Shown: piece by piece, positions 16,841 to 24,186 of the stretch
How the letters are laid out: each line of letters starts with the position of its first letter
How positions within the stretch are numbered: position 1 is the stretch's first letter
Source of the DNA: an uncultured archaeon
GTDB taxonomy: Archaea > Altiarchaeota > Altiarchaeia > IMC4 > SCGC-AAA252-I15
NCBI GenBank assembly: GCA_902384455.1
Contig: CABMCB010000103.1
Span: forward strand, 1-33,607
Length of the DNA: 33,607 bases
Direction: 5' to 3'
Notes under the pieces: model-generated
Told to the model about the DNA's origin: nothing
The model's database searches: none
What the model saw: only the letters and a program-made list of their open reading frames with translations
Program-made: the position numbers and the translations under genes

Positions 16841-16850
16841 TTATATATTA
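16841..16850 (+). promoter_or_regulatory. TATA box for the ribbon-helix-helix gene
   Basis: TTATATATTA is an excellent archaeal TATA box. Its centre is about 34 bases before the ATG at 16880, which leaves a very short leader. AGGGA at 16871-16875 could act as a weak ribosome site. Confidence 0.65.
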
Positions 16851-16879
16851 GAAAGTTTTAGTATAGTTTGAGGGAATAT

Positions 16880-17041
16880 ATGAGAAAGAAGATTATGGTC
16901 ACCCTTAATGACGAACAATATACGCGTTTGTCAGCGTCTAATGAGCTGGGAGACACGGACAGTGAACGTATGAGAAACGCCTTCATCATCTACGACAACA
17001 TGAAGGATTTGTTAGAAGTCATAAAGAAACTGAAAGAATAA
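16880..17041 (+). CDS. small ribbon-helix-helix-like protein
   Basis: This 53-residue gene starts at ATG 16880 and ends at TAA 17039-17041. The sequence begins MRKKIMVTLNDEQYTRLSA, a beta strand followed by a helix. The pattern (hydrophobic alternation in KIMVTLND, then a helix with ERMRNAFIIYDNM) fits the MetJ/CopG ribbon-helix-helix fold of dimeric DNA-binding proteins. Its own strong TATA box and short leader support expression. It sits beside the AAA+/winged-helix locus and tail-to-tail with gatD, six bases apart. The target is unknown; it might be an autoregulator or bind the nearby repeats. Confidence 0.6.
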   Translation: MRKKIMVTLNDEQYTRLSASNELGDTDSERMRNAFIIYDNMKDLLEVIKKLKE

Positions 17042-17047
17042 GTTACG

Positions 17048-18322
17048 TTACGGCTCTGTTCGCGCAGTAATCTCTCCAGCTACGGGGGAAACAAGCATAT
17101 TAGAGGCCGCTTTTACATCGCCCACCTGAGAGAGAACCCACATCAACTTCACGTAAGCCACCTCAGACAGCATATTCTCGCAATAAACGACGCCCATACT
17201 ACTTAGTTTGCGCAGATTTGAGTAAACGTGAGGATGAACCCGCCCATAAAGGCACTGCGTAGTCATAGCAAGAAGCATGCCAGATTCAACAGCCCGTTCT
17301 ATCCCGGGGATAATGTTGTTCTCGCTGTTTGTCGGCACATGACCCAACGCTGTGCCCTCTATCACTATACCGCGATAACCCTTATCAACAAAGTAATCTA
17401 TCGCGTCCGCCGGCATGCCGGGATAAACCTTAAGCAACCCCACCTTCTCCTCAAACCCGCCCTTTACATCAGGCAGACTGTTATCACGGACCTTATGCTT
17501 GCCGTTTAAGACGTGTATTTTACCGTCGATCGTTATTCTCGCCAACGGAGCGTCGTTTATGCTCTGGAAAGCATCCCGCCTGCTTGTGTGCATCTTCCTT
17601 ACATTCACCCCCCTGTGCGCAAGACACGCTCCGTCTGTCATGTTCTCATGCATAACAAGAGAAACGCCCGCAATAGGCCCCCCGGCGAACACTGCCGAAC
17701 AAAACAGGTTTAGGAACGAGTCGCTGCTGCCGCGGTCGCTCGACCTCTGGCTACCGGTAAATACGACAGGCTTGCCTAGACCGGACAAGAGAAAGGACAA
17801 CGCAGCAGTGCTGAAATGCATAGTATCCGTCCCATGAGTCACGATAACACCGTCCGAATCACTTAGCGCATCGACGACAGCATCCGCCATTTGAACCCAT
17901 TTCTTAGGAGTCATGTCCTCAGACATAACATTCATAACAGCCTTCGCAGACAAGTTAGCATGCTCTGATATTTCAGGCACAGCAGCCACCAAATCTTCAG
18001 CAGTCACCGCCGCAGAGACACCGCCGGTTTGATAATCCACCCGCGAAGATATTGTCCCCCCCGTCGATAAAACGGCAACGGTCGGCAGTTTATTTGATGT
18101 TTTAATCGACTCTCTACGAGGGGGGGATGTAGGAACGTGGCGAGAAACCACGTCCATGCTAAGAATCCTCTTTCTGTCCACGCCCATATTGTATCCGGAA
18201 CTGAGTTTCAGGGTTATGAAATCGGAAGAAAGCAGCTCCGGACGCTCCATCCACACGCCTTCAACCACTCCATCAGGCGTGACTATTTTTACTTTATCTC
18301 CTGGCAGAGGTTTATCAGACAT
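17048..18322 (-). CDS. gatD: Glu-tRNA(Gln) amidotransferase subunit D
   Basis: GatD releases ammonia from glutamine for the archaeal GatDE enzyme that turns Glu-tRNA(Gln) into Gln-tRNA(Gln). The N-terminal domain of about 75 residues (GDKVKIVTPDGVVEGVWMERPE) is the GatD-specific barrel. It is followed by an L-asparaginase-type domain. The nucleophile threonine lies in STGGT (86-90) and the second catalytic motif is HGTDT (163-167). Length (424 residues) is typical, which separates it from true asparaginases lacking the N-domain. Its partner gatE is not in this window. Presence of GatD implies no dedicated GlnRS in this organism. Confidence 0.95.
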   Translation of the reverse strand: MSDKPLPGDKVKIVTPDGVVEGVWMERPELLSSDFITLKLSSGYNMGVDRKRILSMDVVSRHVPTSPPRRESIKTSNKLPTVAVLSTGGTISSRVDYQTGGVSAAVTAEDLVAAVPEISEHANLSAKAVMNVMSEDMTPKKWVQMADAVVDALSDSDGVIVTHGTDTMHFSTAALSFLLSGLGKPVVFTGSQRSSDRGSSDSFLNLFCSAVFAGGPIAGVSLVMHENMTDGACLAHRGVNVRKMHTSRRDAFQSINDAPLARITIDGKIHVLNGKHKVRDNSLPDVKGGFEEKVGLLKVYPGMPADAIDYFVDKGYRGIVIEGTALGHVPTNSENNIIPGIERAVESGMLLAMTTQCLYGRVHPHVYSNLRKLSSMGVVYCENMLSEVAYVKLMWVLSQVGDVKAASNMLVSPVAGEITARTEP

Positions 18323-18401
18323 CGTAACTTAATGAAAAGGCAGTTTGCCAGCAGTATTTTTGATTTAAGGGGATAAAAGGGAGGAGTAGACCGTAACTTC
18401 C

Positions 18402-18409
18402 TTTATATA
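18402..18409 (+). promoter_or_regulatory. TATA box for the zinc-ribbon/tsaC operon
   Basis: TTTATATA is centred about 29 bases before the ATG at 18434, the spacing expected for a leaderless archaeal transcript. The spacer also has to serve gatD on the other strand, where TTAAATCA near 18360-18367 is the best A/T box. Confidence 0.6.
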
Positions 18410-18433
18410 GCCATCTTAACCTGTATATTAGAC

Positions 18434-18586
18434 ATGGTCAAAAAATGCGCAAGCTTCGGCACAGAAGTCCTAAAGGATTATGTGGAATTCCCGTGCCCAG
18501 CATGCGGAGAGGTCATAGTCCGCAGCAGCCCTGCCCGAGCACTCGCGGCAAAATACTCCTGCAAATGCGGATTCACAGGCCCATAA
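18434..18586 (+). CDS. small zinc-ribbon protein of the HVO_2753 type, with lost cysteines
   Basis: The 50-residue protein runs from ATG 18434 to TAA 18584-18586. It keeps the family landmarks FPCPACGEVIVR and the C-terminal CGFTGP of small archaeal zinc-finger proteins linked to translation. Homologues I recall carry four C-x2-C knuckles. Here the first is C-x2-F (CASF) and the third is replaced by Ser/Ala (RSSPARAL). The last is C-K-C, one residue short. So only one intact knuckle remains (Cys21, Cys24), pairing with Cys44 and Cys46. It ends one base before the tsaC start, so the two genes are coupled. Confidence 0.75.
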   Translation: MVKKCASFGTEVLKDYVEFPCPACGEVIVRSSPARALAAKYSCKCGFTGP

Positions 18587-18587
18587 C

Positions 18588-19169
18588 ATGAACCGGCGGA
18601 CTGTAGATCCCGCACACCCGGACGAAAGGGCTATAAAGGAAGTCGCCGAGGCTATTTCTAAAGGAGAACTCGCAGTATACCCGACAGACACACTGTACGG
18701 ACTGGGCGGCCTAGCCACGTCCTTTAATGTAGTATCAAGGGTATTTCAGGTAAAGGGGCGAGGAGCGAATAAGCCGCTGACTGTTGCGTGCGATTCTATA
18801 GGCATGGTAGCGGAATACGCAGAGCTCTCAAACGACGATGCCGAATTTATGAAAAAACACGCAATTGAACCTTACACGTTTATCTTGCGGCGCAGAAACA
18901 ACTCGTTGAAAGACGTCGCTTTAGGCGGACAAACCGTGGGTTTTAGGATTCCTGCGCACCCAGTAGCCATCGCCCTCGTGAAAGCAGTTAAATCACCCAT
19001 AACCGCAACAAGCGCCAACAAAAGCGGAGCGCCCCCGACAGCAGACCCAACACAGGTGGATGAACGCGTTATTAGAGATGTTGAATGGTTTTTGGATGCG
19101 GGACGTTGCCCGGTCGGACGACCGTCTACTCTTGTAGATATGACGGAGGGTAGACGGATTCTTCGCTAG
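18588..19169 (+). CDS. tsaC: threonylcarbamoyl-AMP synthase (Sua5/YrdC/TsaC family)
   Basis: The enzyme makes threonylcarbamoyl-AMP from threonine, bicarbonate and ATP, the first step of the t6A37 tRNA modification. Family motifs are YPTDTLYGLGG, KGRGANKPLTV and PITATSANKSG. The 193 residues cover only the YrdC domain, with no C-terminal Sua5 domain, so this is the short TsaC form. The protein ends abruptly at EGRRILR, a little earlier than many homologues. Its last 44 bases overlap the 3' end of convergent cutA. The wobble composition shifts along the gene from A/C-rich to T/G-rich. Confidence 0.92.
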   Translation: MNRRTVDPAHPDERAIKEVAEAISKGELAVYPTDTLYGLGGLATSFNVVSRVFQVKGRGANKPLTVACDSIGMVAEYAELSNDDAEFMKKHAIEPYTFILRRRNNSLKDVALGGQTVGFRIPAHPVAIALVKAVKSPITATSANKSGAPPTADPTQVDERVIRDVEWFLDAGRCPVGRPSTLVDMTEGRRILR

Positions 19170-19485
19170 TTTTTTTGCGTAACTGCGTTGAGACCCACTT
19201 TAGGTAGTTTTTACTTCCTTTTTCTACAGGGAGTGCGTAGATGGCGGGAAGCGCATATGGATGCTCGTTTAGGAGTAGTTCCTCTATTTTTTTGTATCTG
19301 GCAGATTCGGTTTTACATAAGAGGACGTATTCTTTTTCTTCTGCTATTTTTGGGCCCCATTTGTAAACGCTTTCTGCAGGGAGGATGTTTACGCAAGAGG
19401 ACAGACGTTCGCATACTAATAGTCTCGCTAGACGCCGCGCATCCTTTTTCGATGCAACAGACGTTACTACAAGCAGGTACCTCAT
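19126..19485 (-). CDS. cutA: CutA1-family protein
   Basis: CutA1 proteins are small trimers with a ferredoxin-like fold related in shape to PII. They bind divalent metal ions, but their physiological role is unsettled. The 119 residues show the usual pattern: VVTSVASKKDARRLARLLV, SCVNILPAESVYKWGPKI, KTESARYKKIEELLLNEHPYALPAIYALPVEKGS, and YLKWV. The C-terminal 14 or so residues lie in the overlap with convergent tsaC. Its start overlaps the nadC stop (ATGA), so it is the last gene of the PRC-barrel/nadK/nadC/cutA operon. Confidence 0.9.
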   Translation of the reverse strand: MRYLLVVTSVASKKDARRLARLLVCERLSSCVNILPAESVYKWGPKIAEEKEYVLLCKTESARYKKIEELLLNEHPYALPAIYALPVEKGSKNYLKWVSTQLRKKTSEESVYPPSYLQE

Positions 19486-20318
19486 GGAAGTATTGACAGG
19501 TGTATTTGAACTCGAGGCGGATGCAGTATGGAGGAGGTGGACAATACATCTGCTCCTGCCGCTGCATACTTCTTTGCGTTTTCGCGCGATATTCCTCCGC
19601 TGACTTCCAGGATAATTTTATTTCTGAATCCTTTCCTAGCCAGCAGACTGCTTGTTTCCTTGATCTTTTGAGGCGGCTGATTGTCGATTAGAATCAAATC
19701 AGCGCCTGCTGTAGCCGCCTCAACCGCTTGTTGGGGTGTTTCCACTTCTACGCCGATTTTCTGCGTGAAAGACGCATCCTTACATGCTTTCTCGACAGCT
19801 GCTCGGACGGAGGAGAACAACGCTATGTGATTATTTTTTAATAGAATCATGTGACTTAGAGTTAACCGATGAGGGTCCCCCCCGCCGGTGCGGACTGCTT
19901 TTTTAGACAGCGTTTTGAATCCGGGTGTTGTTTTCCGGGTGGCGGCTATTTGAATCGTTGGGTTGCCTTCTTTGGCTAAAGAACGCAGTTTGTGCGTTTC
20001 TGTGGCTATGGAACTCATTTCTATCAGGATGTTGAGTATTGTGCGCTCCAGAGTCAATATGCTGTGACTATCTCCTTTGATTTCCATTAAAATTCGTCCG
20101 GGTTTTACTTTTTCCCCGTCTTTTGCTTTGCTTACGGCTTTAAGACAGGTTAAATCTACGAGCCGCATAGCCTCTTGTATGCCGGAAACAACCAACTCAG
20201 ACTGCGCGATTACATGTGCTGTGACTTGTTTGTGGGGAACCAGGTCTGATGTGGGGTCGCCTAGCGACGCGTCCTCCATCAGGTAACGCCTCAGTAGATT
20301 GTCGAGTGCGGTGTTCAT
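19482..20318 (-). CDS. nadC: nicotinate-nucleotide pyrophosphorylase (quinolinate phosphoribosyltransferase)
   Basis: NadC converts quinolinate and PRPP to nicotinate mononucleotide, CO2 and pyrophosphate in de novo NAD synthesis. Diagnostic segments are RKTTPGFKTLSKKAVRTGGG with basic substrate-binding residues, HMILLKNNHI, and the C-terminal LEVSGGISRENAKKYAAAG with STSSILH. Length (278 residues) is normal. Both ends overlap neighbours by four bases (ATGA), upstream with nadK and downstream with cutA. That couples quinolinate use directly to NADP formation. nadA and nadB are not in the window. Confidence 0.96.
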   Translation of the reverse strand: MNTALDNLLRRYLMEDASLGDPTSDLVPHKQVTAHVIAQSELVVSGIQEAMRLVDLTCLKAVSKAKDGEKVKPGRILMEIKGDSHSILTLERTILNILIEMSSIATETHKLRSLAKEGNPTIQIAATRKTTPGFKTLSKKAVRTGGGDPHRLTLSHMILLKNNHIALFSSVRAAVEKACKDASFTQKIGVEVETPQQAVEAATAGADLILIDNQPPQKIKETSSLLARKGFRNKIILEVSGGISRENAKKYAAAGADVLSTSSILHPPRVQIHLSILP

Positions 20319-21142
20319 TTTTTATGTGCGGCCGAAAATAGGCGGTTGTATGCTGCGTGTTTGTCGCGTGCGTGTGAGTCGAAGCGGACGAATTGCGCGT
20401 CTTTTTTGTGGCGCGTTATTTTTATCTCGCTGTGGGGCTCGAGTTCTTGTAGCACGTTGCTGTCGGCGACTAAGCAGGCTCGTTTGTTTGGTCGTATTAA
20501 TCGGACTGTTATTTGCGCGGTATCTGGCACTACGATTGGGCTGTGACTTCGTAGGAAGGGGCTTATGGGGGTTATGACGAAGGCGTGTGTGTCGGGGTGT
20601 AGTATTGGTCCGCCTTGACTTAGGTTGTAGCCGGTTGAGCCTGTGGGCGTGCTTATTAGCAGGCCGTCTGCTCTTAGATTTGCGATGGGGTAGTCGTTGA
20701 GGGTTATGTAGAATTCGAGCAGGCTTGCTGATTTTTTTGGGTGTATGCTGATTTCGTTGAGGGCTGTTTTGTTTGGGGGGGTGGTTAGGCGCGTGCGTTT
20801 GTCTATTGTGTAGTTGCCGGATAGGAGGTTTTTTATTCCGTTTTCTATGTTTTTTGGGGCGAGTTCGTTTAGGTAGCCGACTCTGCCGGTGTTTATTCCT
20901 AGGATTAGGGGGTTGTTTCGTATGGATTGGAGGACAGAGAGTAATGTTCCGTCTCCTCCGACGGAGAACAGTATGTCACATTCAAGTTCTGGCAGGGGTG
21001 TTCCTTTTTTCCCTATTTTTTTTGCGGCGGTTTTTGAGAATAAGACGGTGAAATGCGGTTCAAGCAGGGCGTTTAGTGTTTTTAGGAGTTTTATGTTTTT
21101 TAGGTCTGGGTTTGTAGCTACGCCCACTGTCCGGATTTTCAT
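20315..21142 (-). CDS. nadK: NAD kinase
   Basis: The enzyme phosphorylates NAD to NADP, using ATP or polyphosphate. The start is placed at ATG 21140-21142 (MKIRTVGVATNPD), where the family begins; the longer frame adds 26 residues unlike any NAD kinase and overlaps the upstream gene. Motifs present are FSVGGDGTLL (the GGDG catalytic loop), ALNEISI (the conserved NE), ADGLLISTPTGSTGYNLSQGGPI, and FVITPISPF. Length is 275 residues. It lies 19 bases after the PRC-barrel gene and overlaps nadC by four bases. The coding strand is A/C-rich at wobble positions. Confidence 0.95.
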   Translation of the reverse strand: MKIRTVGVATNPDLKNIKLLKTLNALLEPHFTVLFSKTAAKKIGKKGTPLPELECDILFSVGGDGTLLSVLQSIRNNPLILGINTGRVGYLNELAPKNIENGIKNLLSGNYTIDKRTRLTTPPNKTALNEISIHPKKSASLLEFYITLNDYPIANLRADGLLISTPTGSTGYNLSQGGPILHPDTHAFVITPISPFLRSHSPIVVPDTAQITVRLIRPNKRACLVADSNVLQELEPHSEIKITRHKKDAQFVRFDSHARDKHAAYNRLFSAAHKK

Positions 21143-21161
21143 GGGGCGCCGCAGTAAGGGT

Positions 21162-21431
21162 TTATTTTGCTGGTTGTTTGGGCGCAGCAGGCCCTTTTTG
21201 GACCAGGACGATGTCACCAACTTCTATTACGTCGGAGTATGCTATGCTTTCGTATTGGAGTATCTTCTTTACTTCATCTCCTGGCAGCACTCCGCCTTTG
21301 AATGGCCTAAGCGAGAGGCGCATTACTTCTCCTTTTTCCAGGTTTAGTATTATGTCTTCTGTTTTGCCTAAGTATGCTCCTTTTGCGGAGTAGATGTCCA
21401 TCCCGTATAGTTCAGATAATCTTTTTGCCAT
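21162..21431 (-). CDS. archaeal PRC-barrel domain protein
   Basis: The 89-residue protein begins LSELYGMDIYSAKGAYLGKTEDIILNLEKGEVMRL, the typical start of the short archaeal PRC-barrel proteins. It continues with a second half SYDVIEVGDIVLVQKG-like strand pattern. Such proteins form a small beta barrel and are thought to help RNA handling or protein-protein contacts; some archaeal members have been linked to cell division. It is the first gene of the nadK/nadC/cutA operon, with a TATA box about 50 bases upstream. Confidence 0.9.
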   Translation of the reverse strand: MAKRLSELYGMDIYSAKGAYLGKTEDIILNLEKGEVMRLSLRPFKGGVLPGDEVKKILQYESIAYSDVIEVGDIVLVQKGPAAPKQPAK

Positions 21432-21475
21432 GTTGAGTCCTCGGGGGTAAGAGTATGTAGTTTATTGGGTGGGGG

Positions 21476-21485
21476 ATTTATAAAT
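21476..21485 (-). promoter_or_regulatory. TATA box of the PRC-barrel/nadK/nadC/cutA operon
   Basis: ATTTATAAAT is a symmetric, strong archaeal TATA box about 50 bases before the PRC-barrel ATG at 21431, giving a leader of some 25 bases. GAGGA before the ATG is a plausible ribosome site. Confidence 0.65.
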
Positions 21486-21594
21486 GTCTTTTGGCGGTGT
21501 TAATTGGTGTGTTTGTTGGTTTTAGGTTTTGTTTATGTGACACCCCCCTCACTTCCTGTATTTAGGAGGGCAGCAGGGCAGAAGAAGAAAAGAG

Positions 21595-21605
21595 TTTAGG
21601 CACTA
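21595..21605 (-). repeat. inverted copy of the TAGTGCCTAAA motif
   Basis: TTTAGGCACTA here is the exact complement of TAGTGCCTAAA at 24110-24120. It lies in the gene-free stretch 21432-21643 between the PRC-barrel and OB-fold genes, just after GCAGCAGGGCAG. A similar GCAGCAGGCAG precedes the copies near 24070. Confidence 0.5.
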
Positions 21606-21643
21606 CAAAAAAAGGGGTTGCGCCATCCATAAAAATAAAAATT

Positions 21644-21928
21644 TTAGTGTACAGTTAATGTTCCGTTGCGGCCTGCGCTAACTTGCAGTTCACCGCGGTA
21701 CTCTTTGACCCATCCGTTTTCTATTGTGATTTTATCTCCCGCGTTAACTTTTTCTATTTCATCGTTCCAAAGGGAGAGTTTAGCAGTTCCTGTTTTATCC
21801 TTAATAACAGCAGAAGACACCCTACCACTACCTCTGAAGGTAGTGAATTCTCTGGGATCGTCTTTACTAATCACTTCAACATCAAGTTTATCAACTGTGC
21901 TGTTCGGTTTCAAATCTGTAATGTTCAT
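21644..21928 (-). CDS. OB-fold nucleic-acid-binding protein (RPA/SSB-like)
   Basis: Starting at ATG 21926-21928 (MNITDLKPNSTVDKLDVEV) gives 94 residues, a single OB fold as in archaeal RPA/SSB proteins. Typical blocks are VISSxx-like SSAVIKDKTGTAKLSLWNDE, AGDKITIENGWVKEYRGELQVSAG and a short final strand. A longer frame adds 16 poorly matching residues. It lacks the flexible acidic tail of many SSBs, so it may be an accessory single-stranded DNA- or RNA-binding protein rather than the main SSB. It diverges from the deoxyhypusine synthase gene over an 81-base spacer. Confidence 0.85.
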   Translation of the reverse strand: MNITDLKPNSTVDKLDVEVISKDDPREFTTFRGSGRVSSAVIKDKTGTAKLSLWNDEIEKVNAGDKITIENGWVKEYRGELQVSAGRNGTLTVH

Positions 21929-22009
21929 TTTGAATGCCCGTTTGTCCGAGCGTATAGATAACGTAGAAAAGAACATAAAAAAGACGCGTTTTTAAATTAG
22001 CTGGCAGTA

Positions 22010-22951
22010 ATGAAGGAGTACATGGCTAAACACTCAGTTATTGACGTCCATATGAACGGCTCAACAACCCTCGAAGAGTGTTTAAAAAACAGCGCAGCAT
22101 TGGGTTTTCAAGCCACGAATTTAGATAATGCCGCGCAGTTGCTGCGACGCATGAGTGAGGAAAACTGTACCACATTCCTAACGTTCACTGGGAACCTCAT
22201 GGCAACCGGCCTGAGAGGCACGTTTATAGATTTAGTTAAAAGCGGTTTTGTTGATGTTGTTGTTACTACAGGCGGCGCGATAGACCATGACATTATACGA
22301 TGTTTTGAAGAGTATCCCCTAGGTGATTTTAATCTAGACGACGTCGAACTACATAAAAAAAACATAAATCGGATAGGCAACATACTAGTACCAAACAAAT
22401 GCTATGAAAGATTAGAAAAAGCGCTGCAGCCGTGGCTCCTGAAAGCATATAAAAAAAACAAAATAACAAATCCCAGAGACTTCATTCAATTGGTTGGTGA
22501 AGAACTGAAGAGAAAAGGAAAGAAGGACAGTTTCATAGTCTCTTGTTTAGATGCAGGCGTGCCCATATTCTCCCCTGGATTAATAGACTCTGCAATCGGC
22601 CTACAGATGTTTATGTTCAAACAAAATCACCGTGATTTTTCGCTGGATGTCACGGGGGACATGCAGGCGATTTTTGATTTGGTTTTTGAATCGGAAAGAA
22701 CCGGCGCGTTAATTGTTGGTGGTGGAATTTCAAAGCATTATACGTTGGGTGTAAACCTCTTGCGGGGTGGTTTGGATTATAGTGTGTATGTGACAACTGC
22801 TGCGGAGTATGATGGGTCTCTTTCTGGTGCTGCACCAAAGGAGGCTAAGTCGTGGGGTAAGTTGAAGGAGCGTGGTCAATCGGCGGTTGTTTATGGTGAC
22901 GCGACTATTTTACTTCCTATTTTGAGTTCGGCAGTACTCAAAAAACAATAG
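22010..22951 (+). CDS. dys: deoxyhypusine synthase
   Basis: The enzyme transfers the aminobutyl group of spermidine to a lysine of translation factor aIF5A, using NAD. The 313 residues show TFTGNLMATGLR, VVVTTGGAIDHD, SFIVSCLDAGVPIFSPGLIDSAIG, and GGGISKHYTLGVNLLRGG, whose Lys242 is the catalytic lysine. The C-terminus TAAEYDGSLSGAAPKEAKSWGKL is also conserved. A second in-frame ATG at 22022 is preceded by GGAG. The A/T box GTTTTTAAAT near 21990 lies about 30 bases before it, so the protein may start there, four residues shorter. Confidence 0.95.
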   Translation: MKEYMAKHSVIDVHMNGSTTLEECLKNSAALGFQATNLDNAAQLLRRMSEENCTTFLTFTGNLMATGLRGTFIDLVKSGFVDVVVTTGGAIDHDIIRCFEEYPLGDFNLDDVELHKKNINRIGNILVPNKCYERLEKALQPWLLKAYKKNKITNPRDFIQLVGEELKRKGKKDSFIVSCLDAGVPIFSPGLIDSAIGLQMFMFKQNHRDFSLDVTGDMQAIFDLVFESERTGALIVGGGISKHYTLGVNLLRGGLDYSVYVTTAAEYDGSLSGAAPKEAKSWGKLKERGQSAVVYGDATILLPILSSAVLKKQ

Positions 22952-22987
22952 GACGTATGAACGTGTTTTATTACTCTTCTTCTTACG

Positions 22988-23977
22988 TTACACGTCCTTC
23001 TTCTCTTCTTCTTTATGGGTGTGTTTTTCTTCTTTATTTTTTCCGTCGGTCACGGCTTCTCTTATCGCTTCCACTCCGCTCATAAGCCGCGTCAGTTCAA
23101 GAGGCATGAAAACTTTTGTGGCTTTTCCTTCAGCTATTTTTTCCAATGCACCTATGTACTTAAAAGCCAGAACGTCTTCTGTCGCCTTCCCTTCATGTAT
23201 CCCCTTGAAAACGCTTTGTATCGCCTCGGACTCGCCCTGAGCCAAAGTGACCTGCTTGTACCTCTCCGCGTCCGCAATCTTCCTTATGGCATGCGCGCGG
23301 CCGTCTGCGTCTAGCATGTCTGCTTGTCTTTTTCCTTCAGCTTTTAGTATTTCTGATTGACGGTATCCTTCTGCTTCTAATACGGCCGCTCTTTTGGTGC
23401 GTTCGGCTTTCATTTGCATGCCCATTGCTTCAGTTATGTCTTTTGGGGGTTCTATGTGTTCTAGTTCTACGCGGGTTATTTGTACGCCCCATCTGTTTGC
23501 GACGTCGTCTAGTTGTTGTCTTAATGCGGTGTTCATGCGTTCTCTTAGTGTGAGTGTTTCGTCTAGTGATAGGCTGCCTACTAGTTGGCGGAGGTTTGTG
23601 AGCGCTAGTTTCGCTACTGCGTCTTCGAATACGCTTACGTTGTAGACTACTTTGAATGGGTCTGTTACTCTGAAGTACACTATTGCGTCGACCATGATTT
23701 TGACGTTGTCTTTTGTTATTACGTCCTGTGGGGGTATGTCGATTAGGCTTTCTCTCATATCCACTCTCTGGATGCGTTCGGCGTACGGTAGGAGAAGTGC
23801 AAGTCCGGGTCCTGTTGCTCGGTTGTATTTTCCGAAGCGTTCTATTATTCCTCTTTCAAAAGGTCGGACGATGTATATTGATTTGTATCCGAGTAGGGCA
23901 GCTAGAAGTATAATTCCGGCACTTATTATGATGGTGGTCATGCCTCCTATGTCTATTAGTGCGGCGTCTGCCATCAT
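22988..23977 (-). CDS. stomatin/prohibitin-type SPFH membrane protein
   Basis: One N-terminal membrane segment (TTIIISAGIILLAALLG, about residues 14-30) precedes an SPFH domain. That domain begins IVRPFERGIIERFGKY and contains PPQDVITKDNVKIMVDAIVYFRV and the VELEHIEPPKDI turn. A long helical flotillin-like region rich in Ala/Glu/Lys (ILKAEGKRQADMLDADGRA) follows, then a charged tail (KNKEEKHTHKEEEKKD). Length is 329 residues. These proteins assemble rings on the membrane and often organise proteases. The usual NfeD partner is not adjacent; the nearest upstream gene, 209 bases away, is a LonB-like ATPase. Confidence 0.93.
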   Translation of the reverse strand: MMADAALIDIGGMTTIIISAGIILLAALLGYKSIYIVRPFERGIIERFGKYNRATGPGLALLLPYAERIQRVDMRESLIDIPPQDVITKDNVKIMVDAIVYFRVTDPFKVVYNVSVFEDAVAKLALTNLRQLVGSLSLDETLTLRERMNTALRQQLDDVANRWGVQITRVELEHIEPPKDITEAMGMQMKAERTKRAAVLEAEGYRQSEILKAEGKRQADMLDADGRAHAIRKIADAERYKQVTLAQGESEAIQSVFKGIHEGKATEDVLAFKYIGALEKIAEGKATKVFMPLELTRLMSGVEAIREAVTDGKNKEEKHTHKEEEKKDV

Positions 23978-24069
23978 TTACTCTTAGGGGGCGCAGTATT
24001 AAATTGGGTTACTCTGCTTTGTGTGTGGTGCTGCTTCTCCCGTATGTTATTTCGCAGCAGGCAGTTCTG

Positions 24070-24120
24070 TAGTGCCTATTTTTTTTATGGCGTCTTCCGT
24101 CCCTAAGCATAGTGCCTAAA
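24070..24120 (+). repeat. direct repeats of TAGTGCCTA in the spacer before the stomatin gene
   Basis: TAGTGCCTA occurs at 24070-24078 and again at 24110-24118, where it extends to TAGTGCCTAAA. The copies are 40 bp apart start to start, with a T8 run between them. The longer form is repeated inverted at 21595-21605. The remainder of 23978-24186 shows no gene or clear RNA. Confidence 0.5.
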
Positions 24121-24186
24121 CCGTTCCTGTTTGGCGCCAACTAACACCAGAATACCGGAAGTAACCCCCCTCCATCAACGGGGAAT

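Noticed and set aside
24058..24089. AGGCA/TGCCT stem followed by a T8 run as a terminator
   Set aside because: It would act on the plus strand, where no gene ends nearby; the stem is only five pairs and both neighbouring genes are on the minus strand.
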